37,631 nucleotides of DNA from MGBC114844 sp910585855 (GCA_965646165.1 CBFFYP010000049.1:1-37631); one strand, 5' to 3'. Numbered from the stretch's first letter, positions 26,168-35,809 are shown. Translations and numbers: made by a program. Notes: a model not told the origin generated them from the letters alone.

Positions 26168-27127
26168 ATGAGCAGCGGAAACAAAAAGGCAACTTCGCCG
26201 GATAATAAGATGATCCTTAGCAATAAGGATAAACCTTTATCTGTACGGCTGTATAAGTATCGCTGGATGTATTTGATGTATCTGCCAGTATTTATTGTAT
26301 TACTGATATTCGAATATATCCCAATGGCTGGTATTGTAATTGCTTTCTGCAACTACACACCATTTACCCCAAAGCCGGAATTTATCGGACTGAAGAATTT
26401 TCAAGTACTGTTTGGGAGTGAGCTGTTTTGGCGATCTTTTAAAAACACACTAATTATCAGCTCAGTAAATATCGTGCTGAGTTTGACCACTTGTGTTGGT
26501 CTGGCATTGCTGATTGATGAAATCAAAACGGTATGGTTTCGTAAAGTGGTACAGTCTATTATCTACATCCCTCATTTTATTTCATGGGTTGTAGTTGCTT
26601 CCATTTTTACTATGATTTTATCCCCGACCAGCGGCTTAATTAATGGATTTATTGAAAAGCTGGGGGGTCAGCCGATTTATTTTTTGGCAGATGAAAAATG
26701 GTGGCGTCCAATGTTGTGGATTATTGAGCGATGGAAAGGAATTGGATGGGGAACGATTGTCTATATGGCAGCACTGACCGGCGTGGATCAGGAGATGCAT
26801 GAGGCGGCAACGATTGACGGTGCGAATCGCTGGCAGAGAGTACTACATATTACAATTCCAGCCATTAGTCCTACTATTTTGGTTGTATTTATTATGGACT
26901 TGGCAAAGGTATTAAATATCTTTGAACCGGTTTGGGTACTGCAGAATGCGGCTGTATTAAGTGTATCAGATGTTATCGGAACATATGTTTATCGAATTGG
27001 TATTACCAATGCACAGTATGGTATGTCAACGGCGGCTGGTTTGTTCCGATCGGTAATTTCTGTTGTTTTAGTAACACTTGCAAATCGAGCAAGCAGAAAA
27101 ATACGTGGGGAGGGAATTTTGTCATGA
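26168..27127 (+). CDS. ABC sugar permease, LplB family
   Basis: A 319-residue integral membrane protein of the carbohydrate uptake CUT1 group, with six predicted helices. The first is at about residues 38-62 (MYLPVFIVLLIFEYIPMAG). The EAA loop that contacts the ATPase starts at E212 (EAATIDGANRWQRV). The ATG at 26168 follows GAGGAGG; an extended reading from 26075 has no ribosome binding site. Its stop overlaps the start of the second permease gene (ATGA), indicating translational coupling. No ATPase gene is nearby, so a shared MsmX-type ATPase elsewhere probably energises it. Confidence 0.92.
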   Translation: MSSGNKKATSPDNKMILSNKDKPLSVRLYKYRWMYLMYLPVFIVLLIFEYIPMAGIVIAFCNYTPFTPKPEFIGLKNFQVLFGSELFWRSFKNTLIISSVNIVLSLTTCVGLALLIDEIKTVWFRKVVQSIIYIPHFISWVVVASIFTMILSPTSGLINGFIEKLGGQPIYFLADEKWWRPMLWIIERWKGIGWGTIVYMAALTGVDQEMHEAATIDGANRWQRVLHITIPAISPTILVVFIMDLAKVLNIFEPVWVLQNAAVLSVSDVIGTYVYRIGITNAQYGMSTAAGLFRSVISVVLVTLANRASRKIRGEGILS

Positions 27128-27984
27128 GTGATAAATTTTCATTTAAAAAAGGTCATCGAGGCAGAGCAATCTTCCTTATATGCAATTATACTTTTTTAGT
27201 AGTATTGATGATTTGTATGATTATTCCCCTGATTAAGGTAATGGTTGACTCAGTAGACCCAACTACCTATGGGATTCGGCTTTTTCCAAAGAAAGTAGAT
27301 TTTTCTGCTTATACGCATATTTTAAGCAGATCTTCTCTGTATCGCCCTTTGTGGATTTCGGTCTACTCTACGATTGTTGCAACGGTAGTTGGGCTTTTGC
27401 TTACTACATTGGCAGGCTATGTAATTATTCAAAAAGAGATGCCGGGACATAAACTGATTGTTAATTCGATTATGCTGACGATGTTATTTTCCGGTGGTAT
27501 GATTCCAACTTATTTGACCATTAAAGCATTGGGATTAATGAATAATGTAATGACTTGTATTTTGCCGGTATGTCTAAGTTCTTATAATATTATTTTGATG
27601 AAGAGCTTTTTTGAAGGAATCCCCGGTACATTATATGAGGCAGCAGAATTAGACGGTGCTACTCCAATGGGGATCTTTGCAAGAATTGTATTACCATTAT
27701 CAAAACCGGCATTGGCATCGATTGGTTTATTTATTGCAGTCGGCATGTGGAATAACTATATGAACTTTGTACTTTATATTACAGATGCCAATAAAAAGAA
27801 TTTCCAAGTAAAGGTACGTGAATTGATTTTAAATGATGGATTATCTGGAAGCAGTATTGATATTTCAGAGGATATGTTAAAAAATGCAATGGTTGTAATT
27901 GTTGTAATGCCATTTTTGGTTATTTATCCGTTTCTGCAGAAATACTTTGTAAAAGGAGTTACGATTGGTGCAGTAAAAGGATAA
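27124..27984 (+). CDS. ABC sugar permease, LplC/YtcP (MalG) family
   Basis: A 286-residue partner permease with about six helices. The EAA loop starts at E172 (EAAELDGATPMGIF). The ATG overlaps the TGA of the preceding permease gene by four bases. It forms the heterodimeric channel with the LplB-like protein. The binding-protein gene starts 39 bases downstream. A longer reading from 26932 overlaps lplB in another frame and is rejected. Confidence 0.92.
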   Translation: MSDKFSFKKGHRGRAIFLICNYTFLVVLMICMIIPLIKVMVDSVDPTTYGIRLFPKKVDFSAYTHILSRSSLYRPLWISVYSTIVATVVGLLLTTLAGYVIIQKEMPGHKLIVNSIMLTMLFSGGMIPTYLTIKALGLMNNVMTCILPVCLSSYNIILMKSFFEGIPGTLYEAAELDGATPMGIFARIVLPLSKPALASIGLFIAVGMWNNYMNFVLYITDANKKNFQVKVRELILNDGLSGSSIDISEDMLKNAMVVIVVMPFLVIYPFLQKYFVKGVTIGAVKG

Positions 27985-28023
27985 TTACATAAAATATTAT
28001 CATATATAAGGAGGAATATTGTT

Positions 28024-29553
28024 ATGAGAAGGAAAGGTGTAGTGGGTATAGCATTGGCGGTCGCATTGGCAGCAAGTTTGTGTGCATGTGGAAATGGAAA
28101 TAATGCAGGAACAACAACAGCGCCGACAACTGGGGGAACGACAGCAGCTCCTACGACTGCAGCTCCGTCAGGAAATGGAGAAACGAAAGCACCAGAAACC
28201 ACAACTGCAAAGACAGTGGATAAACCGGCATCTATTAGCTGGTGGACACATGACGGTTTGAATGAAGAAGATTATGTAAAAGAGTGGGATGCCAAGTTCG
28301 GAGAAATTTCAGGAGTAACGATGGAACATACACAGGTATCTAACAATGAGTATCATGAACTCTTGGAAGTGGCATTTGCATCTGGTACAGAGCCGAATAT
28401 CTTTGACTTATCCTGTGATCAGAAAGTGGCTTATTATGCAAGTCAGGGAGCGATTGCAGATTTAACCGATTTAATTAAAGAATCTGGTATTTATGACAGA
28501 GTCGATCCGGCTGTATGGGAAGCGATTGCGATTGATGGACGAATTTATGGAATTCCAAGAGAAAATTCCGGTGGTGTAGTAAACTATGCAAGACAGGACT
28601 GGTTAGATCAGTTAGGTATGGAAGCACCGAAGAACTATGATGAATATTTAAATATGCTTCGTGCATTTCGTGACAATGTAGATCAGTGTAAGATTCCACT
28701 TACTGTTCCGGGGCTGCATTTGGCTATGAATCTGCCAGAGTTTTATTGGGAAGCAGAAGCAGATATTACATATAAGGATGGTCAGTGGGTAGATGGTATG
28801 TTAGAAGAGAGTTTCTCAGGTGCGATGCAGCGTTTACAGGATGCATATGCAGAAGAATTGATTGATACAGAAGCTGTTACTAATACAACAAGTGCCTGCC
28901 GTGATAAGTGGTATTCCGGTGAAGTAGGTGTATTCTCTTATTGGGCTGGCAAATGGGGCAATACATTGGAAACTCGTATACAGGAAAATTTCCCGGATGC
29001 AAAATTAGCAACATTGGATGCGATTGAAGAATCCTATTATAGACATAGCGGATTTAATATTCTCTGTATTGATGGAAGACTTCCAAAAGAAGAAGTAGAA
29101 AAGGTATTCTATGCATTTTTTGGTACAATCTTTGACGGAGAAAAGGGACAGGAACTGATGTATTGCGGCGTAGAAGGCTTGCATTTTGAGTATGATGCTA
29201 ATGGAGATATGCAGTATCTGAATATGAAGTCCAATGCAGAGTCTGTATTCCAGTCTGTATGGGGAAGTCCTTGGAGTGCAGTGGTATCATTTAATGATGA
29301 AACACATCTGCCAAAACCATCCGATAAAGCGATTGAAACCGAAGCTGTTTTGGCAAGGACAGGAAGATATAAGGCAACGACTCCTTCCTCTGGTACATTA
29401 AATACAATTACTTCTGATTTGACTGCTATTCGTCAGGAAACAATAGCTAAAATTGTTATGGGTAGTATGACAGTAGAAGAAGGTATGGAAGGATATGCAA
29501 GACAAGCAAAAGCACTTGGTATTGAGCAAGTTTTGGCAGAGATGAATCAGTAG
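28024..29553 (+). CDS. Sugar-binding lipoprotein 1 of the ABC importer
   Basis: A 509-residue extracellular solute-binding protein. The signal peptide is MRRKGVVGIALAVALAASL, followed by a lipobox LCAC with the lipid-anchored cysteine at residue 22. A flexible linker rich in T, A and P covers about residues 25-65. The mature domain begins near SISWWTHDGLNEEDYVKEW and has the large two-lobe fold of the LplA-like group. AGGAGG precedes the ATG. It is about 70 percent similar by eye to the second binding protein at 32470. It delivers oligosaccharide to the two permeases upstream. A pair of family B repeats starts 7 bases after its stop. Confidence 0.92.
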   Translation: MRRKGVVGIALAVALAASLCACGNGNNAGTTTAPTTGGTTAAPTTAAPSGNGETKAPETTTAKTVDKPASISWWTHDGLNEEDYVKEWDAKFGEISGVTMEHTQVSNNEYHELLEVAFASGTEPNIFDLSCDQKVAYYASQGAIADLTDLIKESGIYDRVDPAVWEAIAIDGRIYGIPRENSGGVVNYARQDWLDQLGMEAPKNYDEYLNMLRAFRDNVDQCKIPLTVPGLHLAMNLPEFYWEAEADITYKDGQWVDGMLEESFSGAMQRLQDAYAEELIDTEAVTNTTSACRDKWYSGEVGVFSYWAGKWGNTLETRIQENFPDAKLATLDAIEESYYRHSGFNILCIDGRLPKEEVEKVFYAFFGTIFDGEKGQELMYCGVEGLHFEYDANGDMQYLNMKSNAESVFQSVWGSPWSAVVSFNDETHLPKPSDKAIETEAVLARTGRYKATTPSSGTLNTITSDLTAIRQETIAKIVMGSMTVEEGMEGYARQAKALGIEQVLAEMNQ

Positions 29554-29559
29554 AGGGGA

Positions 29560-29707
29560 GGACGCCAAAAGTCGAAGGGAGTGTTATTCCGGGTCCGCTT
29601 GCGCTTAGCATTTTCTCGTAGCGGGCATGTAAGACGCTAAAATACAGCGTCTAAGTGCCGACGGAAAATGATGACCCTGCATAACACTCCCTTCGGCTTT
29701 CGGCTGT
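29560..29707. repeat. Family B hairpin repeat (inverted core orientation)
   Basis: It begins GGACGCCAAAAGTCG and ends CTTTCGGCTGT. Outer arms include GGGAGTGTTAT / ATAACACTCCC and the apical stem GACGCT / AGCGTC. The core is in the opposite orientation to the neighbouring copy at 29784. It immediately follows binding protein 1 and could end that transcript. Confidence 0.9.
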
Positions 29708-29783
29708 GTACTCCAGACGAAAAAAATAGTAAAGTGTTTGCTGTAGCATTACTTAAGAAACAGATATTTCTGGTGGAAGTGCG

Positions 29784-29930
29784 TAGCCAAAATTCGAAGG
29801 AAGGTCTGCGCAGGGTCATCATTTCCCGTCGGCACTTAGGCACGGTTTTTTCGTGCCTTATGTGTCCGCTACGAGGAAATGCTAAGCGCAAGCGGGCTCG
29901 GAGCAGACCTTCCTTCGAATTTTGGCGTCC
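29784..29930. repeat. Family B hairpin repeat
   Basis: It begins AGCCAAAATTCG and ends CGAATTTTGGCGTCC. Outer arms AAAATTCGAAGGAAGGTCTG and CAGACCTTCCTTCGAATTTT are perfectly paired. The apical stem is GGCACG / CGTGCC. The conserved core parts match the 14364 copy. It lies 76 bases from the preceding copy, in opposite orientation. An ORF through both copies that extends the next gene upstream is an artefact of the repeats. Confidence 0.92.
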
Positions 29931-30003
29931 TTCCCAAGAAAACGAAAACCTCTGTATCGTACCGCAGAGTATAATACTACGGAAAATGGAACAGGAGGAG
30001 CAG

Positions 30004-32229
30004 ATGTTTTATCAAAAGTTTATCCGACTGGCAAAACACAATTTAATTGTACACTTTTGGATTTCTTATCTTGCAGTTTTGATTATACCAGTTTTGGTAA
30101 TTGCTTTAAGTGTAATTGGTACATTTTATATTGTAAATCAGGAAATTAATCAGTCGAATTTAAGTAAGATGGAACACAGTATTCAGTTGATTGAGAATGA
30201 ATTGGATGTTTTAGAAGCAGCGGCAGTTCAGGTTACGGCAATTTCTTCTGTTAAAAGTTCTGCATTTTATCGTTATGTAAATGGGATTCGTATGCTGCAG
30301 TTTAAAAGGGGAATTGATACACTGATGAATTTGTTTCAGTATCAGGGTGTTCGTTTAATGGATAAGTTTTATCTTTATTATAATCGGACAGGCTATCTGA
30401 TTTATGAAGGTTCTTTGTATCGGGAAAATTTATTTTTAGAAAATTATCTGCCTCAATGGGGATTAGAAGAAACCGAGTGGAAAGAGGAAATTGTAGATGA
30501 AAATGCAGTTTCGGCATACTATCGAAATTCTTCTTCGGGTTATCTGCACTTTATGATGCCAATAAATGCCGGAAAAAGGAATGACGGTATGATGGTATTT
30601 GTATTGAATCAGGATAAAATTATGGAGTATTTTTCCTTTGCAAAGGAATATGGGGAATATGCGGTTTATATAATAGATCCAAATGGGCAGATACTGTTTC
30701 AAAGAGATTTTATAGAGGACAGAGAACTGGATTTGTCAAAGACTAAGGCAGAAGAGATTTTTTTTAATACAAAAAAAGAACAGCTTCTGTTTTCTGTATC
30801 AGAGAAAAAGGAATGGTCATATTGTCTGATTTTGTCAGAGGGAGTATCGGCACATCGTCTGTTTATATTGAGATGGCTAAGTGTTGCAGTGGTTGTAATA
30901 ACTGTGGTGATTGGACTGGCAATTTCGTTTTGGCTGGCTGTAAGGGAAGGCAAACCTATTAACCAGATCTTTTCTGCAATCGAAAAGGAAGGAACAAAGG
31001 AGAGAAATACAAAGGAACTTGGAAATCTTGTAACAGGAATTGTAAGTTCCAATCAGGAGATGCAAAAAGAGTTAAAAGAAAATCAGCCGTTTTTAAAAAA
31101 GGCGTTTTTTCATGATTTGATTACACTAGATGTAACCAATACAGAAGAATTGACTTATTTAGTGGAAAATGCCGGAATTTCTATTCATGCAAATCCATTT
31201 CGTCTGGTTTCAGTTCGTTTGTTTGCCAATAATGATTTTTATGAAATTGACGAGCAAACGCTGCAGGAAGTCAGGGTAATTACGCAGACCATACAAAACT
31301 ATATAGAGGAACAAGTCGATAAAAATGTTTGGTTCTATCAAAGGAATTATCTTTCTATGTTGTTTATTTTAGAAGAAAAGGAAGCCAATCAAGTGATTTA
31401 TCTAGTAGAAGAAGCACATAATTGGCTACTGCAGAATTTTTCGAAAGAGTCAGATTGGGGAATAAGCAGTGCATGTCAAAATCTGATTCATCTGTGGAAA
31501 TACTGTGAAGAAGCAGAAACGGCAAGAAATCACTGTAAGGCAGGAATTCATATCAGAGAGTATCAGACAGAATTTGAAGATAAACAGAGTTACTATTTTC
31601 CAGAAGCTGCCGAGGAAAGAATTTATAATTGTCTATGTGCAGGGGATCTTTTGGCAGTTTCTGATGGACTGGCTATTCTGGAAACAGAGAATTTTGGAAA
31701 AAGAACACTAAACCGCAGAAATTTAATAAAGTTAAATGCAAGAATTGTACAGATGTTAGAGTTATTTGAAGAAAAGGAAAAGGGAATTGCGGAATATATC
31801 ATACGTTTAAATCAGATTGTAGAAAATGGACAGCATCCAGAGGAAAGTTATATGACGATTCTTCGAGAAGCATGTATCTATTTGGGAAAGAAACAGTATC
31901 AGGAAAAGAAAATACATCGAAGTGAACTGCTGGAAAAAATAAAAGACTATATCAGGGAAAACTATATGGATTCTGGATTGGGGCTAAACAGTATAAGTAT
32001 AAACTTTCAGATCTCAGAGGGGTACGTATCCACATTGTTTAAAAAGCAGGGAGATCAAAATTTTGCAGAGTATGTAGAACAGATTCGAATGGAACAGGCT
32101 TGTCTGCTGCTAAAGAAAAAAGAGCAGAATGTAGAAGAAATTGCTTTTATGGTTGGATACAATAGTGTGCAGTCTTTTCGTCGGGCGTTTAAACGAGTAT
32201 ACGGTATGAATCCTAGAGAATATCACTGA
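30004..32229 (+). CDS. Membrane-anchored AraC-family sensor-regulator 2
   Basis: A 741-residue paralogue of the 23560 gene with the same order: helix 1 (about residues 15-40), Cache-like outer domain, helix 2 (about 288-312), cytoplasmic linker with KKAFFHDLITLDV, and C-terminal AraC domain ending RRAFKRVYGMNPREYH. The ATG at 30004 has AGGAGG five bases upstream and aligns with the start of the paralogue. An ORF extending to 29668 is encoded by the repeat and is excluded. The outer domains are less similar than the DNA-binding domains, suggesting different ligands but related targets. A hairpin and binding protein 2 follow. Confidence 0.9.
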   Translation: MFYQKFIRLAKHNLIVHFWISYLAVLIIPVLVIALSVIGTFYIVNQEINQSNLSKMEHSIQLIENELDVLEAAAVQVTAISSVKSSAFYRYVNGIRMLQFKRGIDTLMNLFQYQGVRLMDKFYLYYNRTGYLIYEGSLYRENLFLENYLPQWGLEETEWKEEIVDENAVSAYYRNSSSGYLHFMMPINAGKRNDGMMVFVLNQDKIMEYFSFAKEYGEYAVYIIDPNGQILFQRDFIEDRELDLSKTKAEEIFFNTKKEQLLFSVSEKKEWSYCLILSEGVSAHRLFILRWLSVAVVVITVVIGLAISFWLAVREGKPINQIFSAIEKEGTKERNTKELGNLVTGIVSSNQEMQKELKENQPFLKKAFFHDLITLDVTNTEELTYLVENAGISIHANPFRLVSVRLFANNDFYEIDEQTLQEVRVITQTIQNYIEEQVDKNVWFYQRNYLSMLFILEEKEANQVIYLVEEAHNWLLQNFSKESDWGISSACQNLIHLWKYCEEAETARNHCKAGIHIREYQTEFEDKQSYYFPEAAEERIYNCLCAGDLLAVSDGLAILETENFGKRTLNRRNLIKLNARIVQMLELFEEKEKGIAEYIIRLNQIVENGQHPEESYMTILREACIYLGKKQYQEKKIHRSELLEKIKDYIRENYMDSGLGLNSISINFQISEGYVSTLFKKQGDQNFAEYVEQIRMEQACLLLKKKEQNVEEIAFMVGYNSVQSFRRAFKRVYGMNPREYH

Positions 32230-32237
32230 AATGATAG

Positions 32238-32290
32238 AAAAAAAGGAACTATTTTTTAACTTGAAAAGTATAAAAAATGTTCCTTTTTTA
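32238..32290. terminator. Hairpin after AraC sensor 2
   Basis: The left arm AAAAAAAGGAACTATTTTTT pairs with AAAAAATGTTCCTTTTTT across a short loop, with one bulged base. It matches the GGAAC...GTTCC hairpin after the paralogous gene. A terminator is the simplest reading. Confidence 0.75.
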
Positions 32291-32353
32291 TAGTTTTTAT
32301 TTTTCTGAAAAGCGGTAAAATAAGGCACTCTTTTATAGATGAAGAACTGTATC

Positions 32354-32383
32354 TTGTATAAAAATAAACAGTCATATTAGAAT
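32354..32383 (+). promoter_or_regulatory. Possible promoter for binding protein 2
   Basis: TTGTAT (32354-32359) and TAGAAT (32378-32383) are spaced by 18 bases, 86 bases before the ATG at 32470. Confidence 0.4.
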
Positions 32384-32469
32384 AAAAATGTGTAAAATAA
32401 TATACCTGACAGAAAGCAGGGTTGCAGTGACACAAGATGTTTAGAAATGGAATGAAGGAGGATTGTATT

Positions 32470-33981
32470 ATGAGAAGAAAGGGTGTAGTAGGAGTTGTTA
32501 TGGCATTTGCTTTGGCAGCAAGCTTATGTGGATGTGGCGGACAAGATTCTCCACAGAGCAATACGCCGACAACAACCGGACAGTCTGCAAATCAGACAAC
32601 AGCGTCTGGTTCGGGAGAAAACAATACAACGGATAAGACGGTAGAAAAACCGGCATCCATTAGCTGGTGGACACATGACGGATTGAATGAAGCGGATTAT
32701 GTAAAGGAATGGGATGCAAAGTTTCAGGAATTAACAGGGATTCAATTAGAGCATACACAGGTTGCCAATAATGAATATACAGAGCTTTTGGAGGTAGCAT
32801 TTGCTTCTGGAACAGAGCCAAATGTATTTGATGTTTCCTGTGATCAGAAAGTAGCGTATTATGCCAGTCAGGGAGGAATTGCAGATTTAACAGATTTGGT
32901 AAAAAGTTCAGGGCTTTATGATAAGGTCGATCCTGCTGTATGGGAAGCAATTTCGATTGACGGTCGGATCTATGGAATTCCAAAAGGAGAGGCATCCGGT
33001 ATTGAAACATATATCAGACAGGATTGGTTAGATCAGTTAGGTATGGAAGTGCCGAAAAACTATGAGGAATATATCAATATGCTTCGGGCATTTCGGGATA
33101 ATATTGATAAATGCAGCGTTCCGGTAGTTGCACCGGGTTTACATGCAGCAATGAATCTTCCAGAGTTTTACTGGGATGCAGAGGCTGGGTTTACCTACGT
33201 GGACGGACAGTGGGTAGACGGAATGTTACAGGAGAATTTTGCAGGTGCAATGCAGCGGCTGCAGGATGCATATGCAGAAAATCTGATTGATATGGAAGTT
33301 ATTACAAATACAACAAGTGCCTGCCGTGATAAATGGTATTCCGGTGAGGTTGGAGCATTTTCCTATTGGGGTGGGAAGTGGGGAGATACCTTGACTGCTC
33401 GTTTACAGGAGAATTTTCCAGATGCAAAAGTAACAGGAATGGAAGCATTGGATGAAAGTTATTATCGTTTTTCTAGTTTTACTCTGTGGTGTATTGACGG
33501 ACGCCTTCCTGCTGATCAGGTAGAGCAGGTATTTCGGTATTTCTTAGAGTATATCAATGATGGAGATGAAGGACAGAAGTTGTATTATTGTGGTGTAGAA
33601 GGACTGCATTTTGACTATGATGCAGACGGAAATATGGTTTATAAGAATATGGCATCTTCCCCGGATAATACATTTCAGTCTGTATGGGGAACTCCTTGGC
33701 AGGCAGTCGTACCTTTTAAAGAGCCGGATAAAGTACCGCAGCCTTCTGATATTGTAATTGATACTTTGGAAGTATTAAATAAAACTGGAGTTTATATGAA
33801 GACAACACCAGTTTCGCAGACGCTGAATCAGATTACTTCTGATTTAACAGTAATTCGTCAGGAAACGATTGCTAATATTGTTATGGGAAAGGTTTCTGTA
33901 GAGGATGGACTTGCTTCTTATCGTTCTCAGGCAGAGTCGTTAGGGATACAGCAGGTTTTAAATGAGATGAATACAAAGTAA
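32470..33981 (+). CDS. Sugar-binding lipoprotein 2 (paralogue)
   Basis: A 503-residue solute-binding lipoprotein. The signal peptide MRRKGVVGVVMAFALAASL is followed by lipobox LCGC with the lipid cysteine at residue 22, then a linker rich in T, S and N. The mature part starts SISWWTHDGLNEADYVKEW, almost the same as binding protein 1. Differences cluster in parts likely to line the cleft (for example GEASGIETYIRQDW here against ENSGGVVNYARQDW). The ATG at 32470 follows AAGGAGG; an upstream in-frame ATG at 32437 is less suitable. No permease follows it, so it probably feeds the LplB/YtcP pair encoded upstream. Confidence 0.92.
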   Translation: MRRKGVVGVVMAFALAASLCGCGGQDSPQSNTPTTTGQSANQTTASGSGENNTTDKTVEKPASISWWTHDGLNEADYVKEWDAKFQELTGIQLEHTQVANNEYTELLEVAFASGTEPNVFDVSCDQKVAYYASQGGIADLTDLVKSSGLYDKVDPAVWEAISIDGRIYGIPKGEASGIETYIRQDWLDQLGMEVPKNYEEYINMLRAFRDNIDKCSVPVVAPGLHAAMNLPEFYWDAEAGFTYVDGQWVDGMLQENFAGAMQRLQDAYAENLIDMEVITNTTSACRDKWYSGEVGAFSYWGGKWGDTLTARLQENFPDAKVTGMEALDESYYRFSSFTLWCIDGRLPADQVEQVFRYFLEYINDGDEGQKLYYCGVEGLHFDYDADGNMVYKNMASSPDNTFQSVWGTPWQAVVPFKEPDKVPQPSDIVIDTLEVLNKTGVYMKTTPVSQTLNQITSDLTVIRQETIANIVMGKVSVEDGLASYRSQAESLGIQQVLNEMNTK

Positions 33982-34015
33982 AATAGATTTGTTATACACC
34001 TTTGTGACTGGGAGG

Positions 34016-34174
34016 GGATACTAGAATCCGAAGGAAGGTCTATTTCGAGTCCGCTTGCGCTTAGCATTTTTTATTTTCATAGCGGACACATAAGGCACGA
34101 AAATACAGCAATACCGTGTCTAAGTGCCGACGGGAAATGATGACCCTTCATAGACCTCCCTTCAGATTCTAGCT
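34016..34174. repeat. Family B hairpin repeat
   Basis: It begins GGATACTAGAATCCG and ends CAGATTCTAGCT. Outer arms AGAATCCGAAGGAAGGTCTA and TAGACCTCCCTTCAGATTCT pair with few mismatches. The apical region GGCACG / CGTGTC carries a longer loop than other copies. The core is inverted relative to the 29784 copy. It lies 35 bases after binding protein 2. Confidence 0.88.
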
Positions 34175-34267
34175 ATTTCTTTCAGTCGGAAAGTGGCGTG
34201 TGACTTTATAATAAAGAGGGATAAGTTGAGTTAGATTTGATTAATTGGGAGATAAAAAGGGATTGGG

Positions 34268-34305
34268 ACTTGGTGGGTTAAGTTTTAACTGCCAAGTGTT
34301 TTTTT
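34268..34305 (+). terminator. Probable intrinsic terminator
   Basis: ACTTGG...CCAAGT with an inner GTTAA...TTAAC stem is followed by seven T. It lies 287 bases after binding protein 2 and 100 bases before GH43, so the two genes may be separate transcripts. Otherwise the 33982-34405 gap contains only the family B copy. Confidence 0.65.
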
Positions 34306-34405
34306 ATGCACATGGATATTTATTTTTTCTATTTGTGTTGAAAGAATTGATTTGTTGTTAATGGGAGAAGGCATGTATTGTAGATGAAAGGATTGGTGAA
34401 TAGAT

Positions 34406-35809
34406 ATGAAACAGGTTTTTAATCCGTATCTTCCAAGTTATGAATATATACCAGATGGTGAACCGCATATTTTTGAGAATCGGCTTTATATTTATGGAAG
34501 TCATGATCGGTTTGGAGGAGAGGATTATTGTGTCAATGATTATGTATGTTGGTCAGCTCCGGTAGAGGATTTGTCGGATTGGCGTTTTGAAGGGGTTATT
34601 TATCGGAAGGCACAACATCCGTATTTAGTTGGGCGAAATATTTTATTTGCCCCAGATGTAGCAAGGGGAAAGGATGGGCGATATTATCTTTATTATTCGG
34701 TGGCAGATTCGGCTATTATGTCTGTAGCGGTTTGCGATACACCTTCCGGGGCATATCAGTATTATGGAGATGTGCATGATGCGGATGGACATGTAGTGGG
34801 CAGCAGACGGGGGGATTTTTTTCAATTTGATCCCGGAGTTTTTTTAGATGATGACGGACGAATTTTTTTGTTTTCTGGATTTTGCCCCGGACGTTTGGAG
34901 GATGCTCAGGGAAGGCGGTTTGTAGGATGCCATATGTGTGAATTGGAAGAGGATATGGTAACTATAAAACAAGGACCAAAGATTATAATTGATCGAAATA
35001 TGCCGTGTCCAGAAGAACAAAGGTATTTTGAAGCTCCTTCTTTAAGAAAATTTCGGGGGAAATATTATCTGATTTATTCGGTTCGGGTAGGCGGGCTGCA
35101 TTATTATATCAGTGATTATCCAGATAGGGGATATGTCTATGGAGGCAGAATTCATTCTGCTTCTGATGTGGGAATCAATGGGCATAGTGTGGAGAATCCG
35201 GCATATCCAAATGGAAATACACATGGAAGTTTGATAGAAATAGCGGGAAAGTATTATATTTTTGATCATAGGCTGACTAATCACTCCAGTTATTGCAGAC
35301 AAGGGGTAGCAGAGCAGGTTTGGATTGAAGAAGATGGATCAATTAAGCAGGTGGAGGCAACTAGTTGTGGGTTAAACGGCGGTCCGCTTCAAGGAATTGG
35401 TACATATCCGGCTTATATTGCATGTACATTGATAGATCAAAATCATTATATTTCAAAAGAAGAACAGCAAAAGAAAGGTATTTGTATTACACAGGAAGGG
35501 GAAGACCGAGAATGTGAACCGGGACAGTTTATAAAAAATATAAGAGAGAATTGTTCTATTGGATATAAATATTTTTCTTTTCAACAGAACCAAAAAATAT
35601 CCTTTACGGTTCGTGGGGAAGCTGTAGGAAAAATACAAATTAAAACAGAAGAAAAAGGAATGGTACAGGCAGAGATTGTATTGAATATTTGTAGTGAAGA
35701 GTGGGAAATTGTAGAGGGAGATTTTTTCGTCCGTGGGGAAAGATGCGGCATGTATTTGGAATTTGTAGGAACTGGAACATTTGATCTGTTGGAGTTTTCT
35801 TATTTCTAG
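34406..35809 (+). CDS. GH43-family glycosidase, intracellular
   Basis: A 467-residue five-bladed beta-propeller glycosidase. The GH43 acidic triad is visible: D17 (YIPDGEPH, base), D84 (LFAPDVARGKDGRYYLYYS, pKa modulator) and E209 (YFEAPSLRKFRGKYYLIYS, acid). Residues about 360-467 form a beta-rich C-terminal domain that may bind carbohydrate. There is no signal peptide. GH43 enzymes act as arabinofuranosidases, xylosidases, galactosidases or endo-arabinanases; the substrate cannot be told from sequence, but position after the importer suggests it trims imported plant-type oligosaccharides. AAAGGA lies upstream of the ATG. Confidence 0.88.
   Translation: MKQVFNPYLPSYEYIPDGEPHIFENRLYIYGSHDRFGGEDYCVNDYVCWSAPVEDLSDWRFEGVIYRKAQHPYLVGRNILFAPDVARGKDGRYYLYYSVADSAIMSVAVCDTPSGAYQYYGDVHDADGHVVGSRRGDFFQFDPGVFLDDDGRIFLFSGFCPGRLEDAQGRRFVGCHMCELEEDMVTIKQGPKIIIDRNMPCPEEQRYFEAPSLRKFRGKYYLIYSVRVGGLHYYISDYPDRGYVYGGRIHSASDVGINGHSVENPAYPNGNTHGSLIEIAGKYYIFDHRLTNHSSYCRQGVAEQVWIEEDGSIKQVEATSCGLNGGPLQGIGTYPAYIACTLIDQNHYISKEEQQKKGICITQEGEDRECEPGQFIKNIRENCSIGYKYFSFQQNQKISFTVRGEAVGKIQIKTEEKGMVQAEIVLNICSEEWEIVEGDFFVRGERCGMYLEFVGTGTFDLLEFSYF

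Noticed and set aside
26932..27123. Upstream extension of the second permease
   Set aside because: It overlaps lplB in another frame. The ATGA overlap at 27124 gives the normal family start.
29637..29891. Minus-strand ORF of 84 codons
   Set aside because: It runs across both family B hairpins and has no independent coding evidence.
29560..29930. CRISPR array
   Set aside because: Repeats are long, palindromic, few and irregularly spaced. There are no unique spacers of uniform length and no cas genes.
29668..30003. N-terminal extension of AraC sensor 2
   Set aside because: The extra 112 codons are translated from two family B repeats. AGGAGG precedes the ATG at 30004, and the paralogue aligns from that point.
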